Source: JAWXCM01 sp034408745 (GTDB lineage Bacteria > Acidobacteriota > Terriglobia > Bryobacterales > Bryobacteraceae). Taken from it: a DNA stretch of 13,080 bases. The position numbers and the translations under genes were made by a program. The first letter of the stretch is position 1, and each line of letters begins with the position of its first letter. The stretch is from contig JAWXCM010000032.1 of the NCBI GenBank assembly GCA_034408745.1, positions 1 through 13,080 of the forward strand, given 5' to 3'. This document shows positions 1 to 6,506 of this stretch, one piece after another. The notes under the pieces were generated by a model. The model was not told where the DNA came from and did not search any database. It worked only from the letters and a program-made list of their open reading frames with translations.

Positions 1-220
1 CGAAGAAAAGTATCGCAAGGCCACCACCGCCGCCCCCAAAATCCCAGCAAATCAGGAAGGGGGGCAGACCCCCAGGTCTGCAGCGGTTCCCCAGAACCGC
101 CAGCACTCCCCCAAAATGGCTTCGTTTCGCGAACCAACAAATCTCCACATAATCCAGACGCCCGGCCCTGAGTCCTCGACCAGTACGCCCACGGACCCGC
201 GGCGTGGATAATGTAGTTTC
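1..220. other. Upstream stretch with no supported gene
   Basis: All three plus-strand frames stay open for the first 150 or so bases, but none shows a recognisable protein. The frame starting at base 2 runs open to a TAA at 209-211 and could be the tail of an earlier plus-strand gene; its first dozen codons look more coding-like than the rest. The stretch contains a pair of perfect hairpins at 64-100. A weak -10-like GATAAT lies at 207-212, directly before the oxidoreductase start, but I see no matching -35 element, so I do not call a promoter. No Shine-Dalgarno sequence precedes the ATG at 221. Confidence 0.5.
64..100. repeat. Tandem perfect hairpins with identical CCCA loops
   Basis: Two consecutive inverted repeats are visible. 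The first has stem GCAGACC (64-70), loop CCCA (71-74) and stem GGTCTGC (75-81). One base later the second has stem GCGGTTC (83-89), loop CCCA (90-93) and stem GAACCGC (94-100). Both stems are perfect at 7 bp and the two loops are identical, although the stem sequences differ. A run of six G residues at 59-64 leads in, and a C-rich stretch follows. No T-tract follows, so this is not a textbook intrinsic terminator. It may be a REP-like intergenic element, an RNA-processing structure or a degenerate terminator. Confidence 0.75.
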
Positions 221-1561
221 ATGCAGAAGTCCACTGGCGCAACACGTCGCGAGTTCCTGAATAAAGCGGTCGGCACAGCCATCGCGGCACCCTTCTTTGT
301 TCGCAACCTGATCTCCGCGCCTCCCAGCGACATCGTGCGCCTCGGGGCCTTCGGAGCCAGCGGGATGGCCTACACAAACATCCAGCAACTCGCGCGACAT
401 CCGAAGGTGAAACTCGTGTGCGTAGCGGAGGTCGATTCTTCACGCCTCAGCCAGTTGAAGGCTCTGCCGCTGGAGGGCTACCAGATCCACGAGGACTGGC
501 GTAAGATGCTCGACAAAGAGGCGAAGAACCTGGACGCGGTCTGCGTGGGAACGCCGGACCACATGCATGCTCAGAACGTCATGGGCTCCATGCTCAGAGG
601 CCTGCACGTGTACGGGCAGAAGCCGCTCGCGCACGACGTGCATGAGGTACGCCAGCTGGCAAAGATCGCGCAGAAGAAGCACCTCGTCACGCAGATGGGC
701 ATTCAGATCCACTCGCGCGCCGAGTACAAGAACGCAGTCACCCTCGTGCAGACTGGCGCCATCGGCAAGATCAAAGAGGTTCACTCCTGGAGCGAGAAGA
801 AGTGGGGTGATCCCGAACCCATGCCAGACCGTTCCGATCCTGTGCCCTCCACCTTCAACTGGGACCTGTGGCTGGGAGTCGCCGAGAAGCGCCCGTTCCT
901 CGGCGATGAGTACTACCACCCCGGCAACTGGCGGAAACGCACGGATTTCGGCACCGCCACCTTCGGCGACATGGGCTGCCACATTCTCGATCCCGTCTGT
1001 TCCGCGCTCAAGCTGACCGCTCCGCTGTCAGTCCGCTCCGAGGGTCCCGCTCCGTCGAAGCACAGCTGGGCGGTGAATACGTTGATCCGTTACGTGTTCC
1101 CGGCCACTCCATACACGGAAGAGAAGACGGTCGGGGTTACCTGGTACGACGGCGATCAGCGCCCGCCCCGCGAAGTGCTCGAACTGGTTGGGCTGAAGCC
1201 CCTGCCGGGCCAGGGCTCCATCTTCGTCGGAACCAAAGGAGCAATGCTGCTGCCGCATATCGGCGAGCCGGCACTCTTCCCTGAGGCGCACTTCAAAGAC
1301 TTCGAGCAGCCCAAAGCCGAGAGCGTGAACCACTACTTCGAATTCATCGACGCCGTGCTTGGCAAGGGGACCACCTCCACGCCGTTCAGCTACTCGGGCC
1401 CGCTCACCGAATGGGTGTTGCTCGGACCGATTGCCACCCGTTTTCCTAAGACCACCCTGCAGTGGAACGCGGCGAAGCAGAAGTTCCGCAACTCGCCGGA
1501 AGCAACGCAACACGTGCGCCGGCATTACCGTTCAGGCTGGAGCATGAAGGAACTGGGATAG
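221..1561 (+). CDS. Tat-exported Gfo/Idh/MocA-family oxidoreductase
   Basis: This 446-residue protein belongs to the Gfo/Idh/MocA family of NAD(P)-dependent sugar or polyol dehydrogenases; the substrate cannot be read from sequence. The leader carries a twin-arginine motif (T-R-R-E-F-L, Arg9-Arg10), so it is probably exported folded with its cofactor. The Rossmann nucleotide-binding turn, of the form VRLGAFGASG, begins near residue 39. The usual Glu-Lys-Pro signature reads Gln-Lys-Pro, keeping the family's active-site lysine (Lys134); I recall the same variant in other exported homologues. The motif Gly-Asp-Met-Gly-Cys-His (His254) fits the family's conserved histidine region. The ATG at 221 is chosen because it gives a complete Tat leader, although no Shine-Dalgarno is visible. 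A sulfatase begins 20 nt after its stop, suggesting a two-gene unit. A GH109-like glycosidase activity is a less likely alternative. Confidence 0.88.
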   Translation: MQKSTGATRREFLNKAVGTAIAAPFFVRNLISAPPSDIVRLGAFGASGMAYTNIQQLARHPKVKLVCVAEVDSSRLSQLKALPLEGYQIHEDWRKMLDKEAKNLDAVCVGTPDHMHAQNVMGSMLRGLHVYGQKPLAHDVHEVRQLAKIAQKKHLVTQMGIQIHSRAEYKNAVTLVQTGAIGKIKEVHSWSEKKWGDPEPMPDRSDPVPSTFNWDLWLGVAEKRPFLGDEYYHPGNWRKRTDFGTATFGDMGCHILDPVCSALKLTAPLSVRSEGPAPSKHSWAVNTLIRYVFPATPYTEEKTVGVTWYDGDQRPPREVLELVGLKPLPGQGSIFVGTKGAMLLPHIGEPALFPEAHFKDFEQPKAESVNHYFEFIDAVLGKGTTSTPFSYSGPLTEWVLLGPIATRFPKTTLQWNAAKQKFRNSPEATQHVRRHYRSGWSMKELG

Positions 1562-1581
1562 AAACGAAAAGTCTGGTTCAC

Positions 1582-2979
1582 ATGACAAACCGCCGCACCT
1601 TCCTCGCCGCCACGCTGGCCGCCGCAGCCACCGCACAAGCGGCTGGCAGGCGTCTGAATATTATTCAGATCCTGATCGATGACATGGGTTACGCCGACCT
1701 CGGCTGCTACGGCGGACCCGCGGCCACGCCCAACATCGACCGACTGGCCTCGGAAGGCATTCGGTTTACCCAGGGCTATGTCGCGTCGCCGGTCTGCTCT
1801 CCGTCGCGTGTCGGCATCACGACCGGGCAGTTCCCTTCGCGCCATCAGATCTACTCGTATCTCGACACCCGCGAGGCACAGCGAAAACACGGCATTCGCA
1901 ATTGGCTCGACCTGAAAGCGCCGAGCGTCGCGCGTACGTTCCACGATGCCGGCTACGCTACAGGCCATTTCGGGAAGTGGCACATGGGCGGAGGCCGCGA
2001 CGTCGGCGAAGCGCCGCTGCCGACCGAGTACGGCTTCGACGAATCGTACACATCGTTTGAGGGGCTCGGAGACCGGGCGCTGCCGCCGGGACGGCTGTCG
2101 GATCAGAACGAAAAGCTAGGCCGTGGCAACATCACGCGAGCCGCGCAGCGAGACCTCACCGGCATCTACGTCGACCGCACCCTCGCGTTCATGAAGAAGG
2201 CCGTGGCCGCGGGAAAGCCGTTCTATATCCACCTCTGGCCGAACGAAGTCCACGATGCCTATGACCCGCAGCCCGAGATGATGCGGAAGTACGAGAAGTA
2301 CGCGCAGGAGAAGTACGTCCAGCAGTACTACGCCACCATCGAGGACATGGACAGGCAGCTTGGACGTGTGTTCCGGGCCGTCGACGAAATGGGGCTCGCC
2401 GACCAGACGCTGATTGTTGTCCTCAGCGACAACGGACCCACAGCCTGGCCTCGCTACTACAACGAGAAACGCGAGGCTCCCGGCTCCACCGGAGGCCTGC
2501 GAGGGCGTAAGTGGAGCCTGTATGAAGGCGGCGTACGCATCCCGTTCCTCGCGCGGTGGAAGGGCAGGATTCCCGCGGGCCGCACCGACGGGCAGAGCGT
2601 TGTCTGCTCCCTCGACCTCTTCCCGACTTGCTGCAAACTCGCCGGTGTCTCCACTCCGAAGGTGAAGTTCGACGGCGAGGACCGGAGCGGCGTGTTCCTC
2701 GGCAAGGCTTCCGCCCGCACAAGGGACATTTTGTGGGATTACGGCCGTGACTCCGATTATCAGAAGCCCGGCATTCCCCACGACCAGAGCCCGAACCTCG
2801 CCATTCGCAGCGGCAACTGGAAGCTGCTGATCAATGACGACGCTTCGAAACTGGAGCTGTACGATCTGGCGAAGGACCGCGCCGAATCGACCAATGTGGC
2901 GTCGCAGCACCCGGACGTCGCGAAACGCCTCAGCCAGCGACTGCTGGAGTGGCGGCGCGCTCTGCCTACGGATATTTAG
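1582..2979 (+). CDS. Secreted formylglycine-dependent sulfatase (sulfatase A)
   Basis: A 465-residue type I sulfatase of the alkaline-phosphatase superfamily, hydrolysing a sulfate ester in the periplasm or outside the cell. I chose the ATG at 1582 because it starts with a Tat-like leader (N-R-R-T-F-L then an Ala-rich stretch). A longer reading from 1462 would overlap the upstream gene by 100 nt. The Ca-binding Asp-Asp is at residues 33-34, and the maturation signature C-S-P-S-R begins at Cys72, the residue oxidised to formylglycine. The Gly-Lys-Trp-His block has Lys132 and His134, and the second metal site is Asp283-Asn284-Gly285. All the main catalytic elements seem present. It lies 20 nt after the oxidoreductase without a strong Shine-Dalgarno, so translation may be coupled. 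Its 3' end overlaps the opposing sulfatase by 14 nt. The sulfated substrate is unknown. Confidence 0.92.
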   Translation: MTNRRTFLAATLAAAATAQAAGRRLNIIQILIDDMGYADLGCYGGPAATPNIDRLASEGIRFTQGYVASPVCSPSRVGITTGQFPSRHQIYSYLDTREAQRKHGIRNWLDLKAPSVARTFHDAGYATGHFGKWHMGGGRDVGEAPLPTEYGFDESYTSFEGLGDRALPPGRLSDQNEKLGRGNITRAAQRDLTGIYVDRTLAFMKKAVAAGKPFYIHLWPNEVHDAYDPQPEMMRKYEKYAQEKYVQQYYATIEDMDRQLGRVFRAVDEMGLADQTLIVVLSDNGPTAWPRYYNEKREAPGSTGGLRGRKWSLYEGGVRIPFLARWKGRIPAGRTDGQSVVCSLDLFPTCCKLAGVSTPKVKFDGEDRSGVFLGKASARTRDILWDYGRDSDYQKPGIPHDQSPNLAIRSGNWKLLINDDASKLELYDLAKDRAESTNVASQHPDVAKRLSQRLLEWRRALPTDI

Positions 2980-4318
2980 CTTTCCAGGTTGCGATGGCGT
3001 CGGCAAGCTTCGCAACCACCTCTGGCCGCTCCGACGCGTAGTTCTTCGTTTCCCGCGGGTCCTCCCGCAGGTTCGAAAGCCACTTGCCCTCCACCAGCGG
3101 CGATTCCAGTCCCTCGGAGTAGTTCACCAGCAGCTTCCATTCGTCAGATCGAGCCGCGCTCTGGCCTTTGTAATCCCAGAACAGAGTCCGGCCAGCCAGC
3201 TTCGAACCCGATTTCAGCAACGCCGACAGGTCGACACCATCCAGATCGCCTGGCAGCGGAGCCCCTGCCGCGCTCAGCACGGTAGGCATCAGGTCCATCG
3301 CCGCAAGGGCGGTATTTTCCACCCGAGGCTTAACGGTTCCGGGCCACGCGATCATGGCCGGAACGCGCATTCCGCCCTCGAACAGGCTGCCCTTCCACGC
3401 CCGGTACGGCTTGTTCGATCCGCCCTCGTACGGCCGTCCGGCGTGATCGGCCCGAACCTCATGCGTGGCGCCATTGTCGCTCTGGAAGTAGACGATGGTG
3501 TCCCGTGTCAGGCCGCGCTGCTCCAGCGCCGCCCGAACCTGACCCACCGCATCGTCCACCGCGGCCACCATGGCCAGATGCATTCGGCGGTCCCTGTCCA
3601 TCGAAGCGGGAAATCGCTCCAGATACTTTTGTGGAGCCATCATCGGGTAATGAGGAGCCCCGAAAGCCAGATAAACGAAAAAGGGCGCGCCCGCCTGCTG
3701 CCGTCCGATAAAGGAAGTCGCTTCCCGCGCCAGTAGTTCCGTCTGATACACCGAATCCTCGAACACCTCGGTCTCATTCCGCCATAAATCGTGAAACAGA
3801 GGCTGCCCGCCGAGAGTGTAATACCGGTGCGAATAATAATCCGTCCACCCCGAATAGAACCCGAAAAAGGAGTCGAATCCCTGCGCCTGGGGGCGGCTCG
3901 GCTTTGCACTCCCCAGATGCCACTTGCCGATGGCCGCGGTCTTGTATCCAGCCTTCTTCAATTCGGAAGCGAGTGTGTGTTCACCGGCCCGCAGCCCCGG
4001 TACATTGAAGTCGGGCCGCGAAAACAGAATCTCCGGAATCCCGCAGTGCTGCGGATACTTGCCCGTCAGCAACGCAGCGCGCGACGGCGAACATACCGGC
4101 GAGTTCGCATGCCAGTCGGTGAACCGCACACCGTCCGCAGCCAGTTTGTCGAGCTGCGGTGTTTTCGCGTCCGAAGCCCCAAAACACGCCACATCGCCGA
4201 TCCCGAGATCGTCGGCCACGATCACGATCACATTGGGCCGCCGCCCCGCACCCGTCGACTGCCCCCACACTGCGGAACCGGCCAGCCCCGCAAGCCACTC
4301 TCGTCGATTCATCTTCAT
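2966..4318 (-). CDS. Secreted formylglycine-dependent sulfatase (sulfatase B)
   Basis: A 450-residue type I sulfatase resembling arylsulfatase A-type enzymes, expected to remove sulfate esters in the periplasm. The leader has an N-R-R-E-W-L twin-arginine-like motif and a Gly/Ala-rich core, with the mature part starting near residue 25. Metal-binding Asp36-Asp37, the formylglycine signature C-S-P-S-R at Cys76, Gly-Lys-Trp-His with Lys132 and His134, and Asp281-Asn282-Gly283 are all visible. Its ATG (4318-4316) overlaps the stop of sulfatase C as TGATG, which points to translational coupling; a second in-frame ATG at 4312 is an equally possible start. It is the last gene of the minus-strand directon, and its final 14 nt are shared with the opposing sulfatase A gene. 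It is a diverged paralogue of sulfatases A and C, not a recent copy. Substrate unknown. Confidence 0.92.
   Translation of the reverse strand: MKMNRREWLAGLAGSAVWGQSTGAGRRPNVIVIVADDLGIGDVACFGASDAKTPQLDKLAADGVRFTDWHANSPVCSPSRAALLTGKYPQHCGIPEILFSRPDFNVPGLRAGEHTLASELKKAGYKTAAIGKWHLGSAKPSRPQAQGFDSFFGFYSGWTDYYSHRYYTLGGQPLFHDLWRNETEVFEDSVYQTELLAREATSFIGRQQAGAPFFVYLAFGAPHYPMMAPQKYLERFPASMDRDRRMHLAMVAAVDDAVGQVRAALEQRGLTRDTIVYFQSDNGATHEVRADHAGRPYEGGSNKPYRAWKGSLFEGGMRVPAMIAWPGTVKPRVENTALAAMDLMPTVLSAAGAPLPGDLDGVDLSALLKSGSKLAGRTLFWDYKGQSAARSDEWKLLVNYSEGLESPLVEGKWLSNLREDPRETKNYASERPEVVAKLADAIATWKAKYP
2987..3017. other. 8-bp inverted repeat just after the sulfatase A stop
   Basis: GGTTGCGA at 2987-2994 is matched perfectly by TCGCAACC at 3010-3017, with a 15-nt loop. 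It starts 8 nt after the sulfatase A stop codon and lies inside the last codons of the opposing sulfatase B. There is no T-rich run on either strand, so it is a weak candidate for a transcript end or 3' stabilising structure. Because the sequence is also coding, the symmetry may be chance. Confidence 0.3.
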
Positions 4319-5694
4319 CAGCGTACCCAGGCCTTCGACCAGTCCGACGGCTGCACCCAGCCAGGATGCGGCGTCGAACTGGTGATTACCTCAGCCTTCG
4401 TGTGCAGTGCGACCCACTTTTCCATCCGCGACCGGAGGTCGGCCGCGCGTGCGGCTTCGGAGGAAATCAGATTATTCTTCTCATCCGGATCCGTGGCGAG
4501 ATTGAATAAATAATGTTCCTTTTCGATCTGAATATATTTCCAGTCGCCCGACCGCAACGCATGCTGTTTCGGCGCCGTCCCGGCACCCTCACCCTGCACC
4601 GCGAAGAACAACTCCTCCCTCGGCTGCGTCTTTCCGCTGATCAGCAACGGCCACAAGTTCATCCCGTCGAGCTGCTTCGTTCCCGTCACGTCGATTCCGG
4701 CGGCCCCCGCCAGTGTCGGCAGAAGATCGGTCACGCACGACACCTGGTCCGTCTGGCCCGGCTTCACACGGCCCTTCCAGTGCAGCAGTGCCGGAACCCG
4801 TAATCCACCTTCGAACACCGTGCCCTTGCCTGCCCGAAGCGAGCCGTTGTTCGCACCTTGCCCGCGCGGTCCGCCGTTGTCGCTGACGAACAACACGATG
4901 GTGTTCTCCATGAGTCCGCCGCGGCCCAGCGCCGCCACCACTCGCCCAATGCCCTGATCCATTGCATCCACCATCGCCGCATAGGTTCGACGCTTTGGAT
5001 CTGTGATCGAGGCGTACTTCGCAATCAGCGCCTCGGGCGCCTGCAACGGAGCATGCGGAGCATTCCATGGCATGTACAGGAAGAACGGGCGCGTCTTGTC
5101 CCGAGCCTCAATCCACCGCACCGCATCGGCAGCCAGCAGCTCGGTGGCGTAACCTGTCTCCCGAACCGTCTCCCCGTTGCGCTGCCAGTCCGGCGACCCG
5201 TCGCGCGTGTGCTCAAAGTAGTCGATGCTCCCGTTCATGTGGCCGTAGAAGTAGTCGAACCCGCGCGACCGCGGCAGCAGCTTCTCATGCGTATGCCCCA
5301 GATGCCACTTGCCAATGCAACCGGTCTGATAGCCGGCCTCATGGAACACGTTGGCGATCGTCTTCTCCTGAACGCTGAGCCCGTAATACGACCAGGGCCG
5401 CACCACCGAGTACGTCAGTCCGAACCGCACCGGATGGCGCCCCGTCATAAACGCGCTTCGCGTCGGCGAGCACAGCGGCATCGAGTGAAACCGGTTGAAC
5501 TTGAGTCCATCGCGGCAGAGCCGGTCGATGTTCGGCGTCTCAAACTCCGCGCCTTTGTACCCCACGTCGGCCGACCCAAGATCGTCAGCCAAAAATACGA
5601 CCACATTGGGCCGCGAAGACTGCTGCGCCTGCATCGTCGTGGCGCCCGCAGCCGCAGCACCGTAAAGAAGTTCTCTTCTCGTCACACTGAGCAC
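4318..5694 (-). CDS. Secreted formylglycine-dependent sulfatase (sulfatase C)
   Basis: A type I sulfatase of about 458 residues, in general shape like N-acetylgalactosamine-6-sulfatase and arylsulfatase B relatives. Counted from the GTG at 5694, Asp37-Asp38 bind metal and the signature is C-S-P-T-R with Cys75 as the formylglycine precursor. A Gly-Lys-Trp-His-Leu-Gly block, an Asn-Ala-Pro-His block and Ser-Asp-Asn-Gly-Gly follow in family order. No ATG exists between the response regulator stop and the leader, so the start must be GTG at 5694 or 5685 (or a TTG at 5721). Both GTG starts retain the T-R-R-E-L-L twin-arginine-like leader and Ala-rich core. The only upstream in-frame ATG (5820) lies inside the regulator gene and would spoil the leader. 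The gap to the regulator is 44 nt, so this is the first sulfatase after the two-component genes. Confidence 0.88.
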   Translation of the reverse strand: MLSVTRRELLYGAAAAGATTMQAQQSSRPNVVVFLADDLGSADVGYKGAEFETPNIDRLCRDGLKFNRFHSMPLCSPTRSAFMTGRHPVRFGLTYSVVRPWSYYGLSVQEKTIANVFHEAGYQTGCIGKWHLGHTHEKLLPRSRGFDYFYGHMNGSIDYFEHTRDGSPDWQRNGETVRETGYATELLAADAVRWIEARDKTRPFFLYMPWNAPHAPLQAPEALIAKYASITDPKRRTYAAMVDAMDQGIGRVVAALGRGGLMENTIVLFVSDNGGPRGQGANNGSLRAGKGTVFEGGLRVPALLHWKGRVKPGQTDQVSCVTDLLPTLAGAAGIDVTGTKQLDGMNLWPLLISGKTQPREELFFAVQGEGAGTAPKQHALRSGDWKYIQIEKEHYLFNLATDPDEKNNLISSEAARAADLRSRMEKWVALHTKAEVITSSTPHPGWVQPSDWSKAWVR

Positions 5695-5738
5695 AGTAAT
5701 GGATTCTGCCGGGAACCGCAAATCCTGCCTGCGTGCCT

Positions 5739-6506
5739 TCAACTCAGCAGATGTCGAACTGCCCCGGCCTGCCGTTTGGAAACGATAAATTCCTGCTGAT
5801 TGTGCATCGTGAGCAGCCATCGGGAACTGCTGAGCGCTGCCATTTTCCGCACATGGGTGATGTTGATAAGCGCGTTGCGGTGGATGCGAAGGAAAGGAAG
5901 CCCGTGCAGACGGGCCTGCAGCGCGCGAAGAGTGAGCGTGGCCTCATAGCGGCGCTTTGTGGTGATGATCCAGACCACGGCTCCCTCCGCCTGGAATGCG
6001 AGCACCTCTTCCGGTGTAAGCAGGAAATATTCTTCCCCGGCCCGGCCCACAATTTTCCGCGGCAATGCTGTTTGATGTGGACTTATTTCCTGAAGCTGAG
6101 CGATATGCTCGGCCACCCGCCGCGGATTTCCAGTGATGCGCCTGGCCCGCTCCAGCGCCACTTCAAGCCGCTCCGCGCTGACAGGCTTCAGCAGGTAGTC
6201 GATGGCACCCGCGTCGAAGGCCTGAATGGCGTACTGGTCATAGGCCGTGACCACAATCACTACAGGCATCGGTCCGCCGCTGAGTGACCGGATGACGCTG
6301 AAGCCGTCGAGTCCTGGCATCTGCAGATCGAGGAACATTACGTCGGGATGCAGATTCGAGATTGCCTGAAGCGCATCGGCCCCATTCTCCGCTTCGCCTG
6401 CGACTTCCACGCCAGGCATCAATTCCAGTTCTTCCCGAAGGACACGCCGGGCCACAGGTTCGTCGTCGACGATGAGCGCTCTCACCTGCTCACCTGTATC
6501 GCACAT
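5739..6506 (-). CDS. LytTR-family response regulator
   Basis: A 255-residue response regulator: a receiver domain (about residues 8-125) followed by a LytTR DNA-binding domain (about 150-255). In the receiver, the acidic pocket is Asp14-Asp15, the phosphoacceptor is Asp60 in the F-L-D-L-Q-M-P block, and the switch residues Thr87 and Lys107 (L-L-K-P) are present. The C-terminal part has the typical LytTR stretch with F-L-R-I-H-R-N and a later I-N-I-T-H-V. Two starts are plausible. ATG at 6506 overlaps the kinase gene by 25 nt. GTG at 6485 would make a 4-nt GTGA overlap with the kinase stop and gives 248 residues. It is expected to be phosphorylated by the neighbouring LytS-type kinase and to bind paired direct repeats in target promoters. 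The sulfatase genes begin 44 nt downstream, making them candidate co-transcribed effectors, though the true regulon is unknown. Confidence 0.93.
   Translation of the reverse strand: MCDTGEQVRALIVDDEPVARRVLREELELMPGVEVAGEAENGADALQAISNLHPDVMFLDLQMPGLDGFSVIRSLSGGPMPVVIVVTAYDQYAIQAFDAGAIDYLLKPVSAERLEVALERARRITGNPRRVAEHIAQLQEISPHQTALPRKIVGRAGEEYFLLTPEEVLAFQAEGAVVWIITTKRRYEATLTLRALQARLHGLPFLRIHRNALINITHVRKMAALSSSRWLLTMHNQQEFIVSKRQAGAVRHLLS

Noticed and set aside
2..211. Open plus-strand frame that could be the end of an earlier gene
   Set aside because: No start is visible in the window, the residues match no family I know, two other frames are also open for much of it, and the hairpin pair lies inside it.
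207..212. GATAAT as a -10 element for the oxidoreductase
   Set aside because: There is no recognisable -35 element at 16-18 bp and only 8 nt remain before the ATG; a single hexamer is weak evidence.
1..220. LytTR-type direct repeats upstream of the oxidoreductase
   Set aside because: I looked for paired repeats at the typical spacing and saw none that were convincing.
440..982. Long minus-strand open frame opposite the oxidoreductase
   Set aside because: It lies wholly within a clearly recognised gene and has low-complexity, family-less residues; high GC content produces such shadows.
2116..3015. 300-residue minus-strand open frame opposite sulfatase A
   Set aside because: It is the antisense shadow of a complete sulfatase with all catalytic motifs in the plus frame, and no protein family is recognisable.
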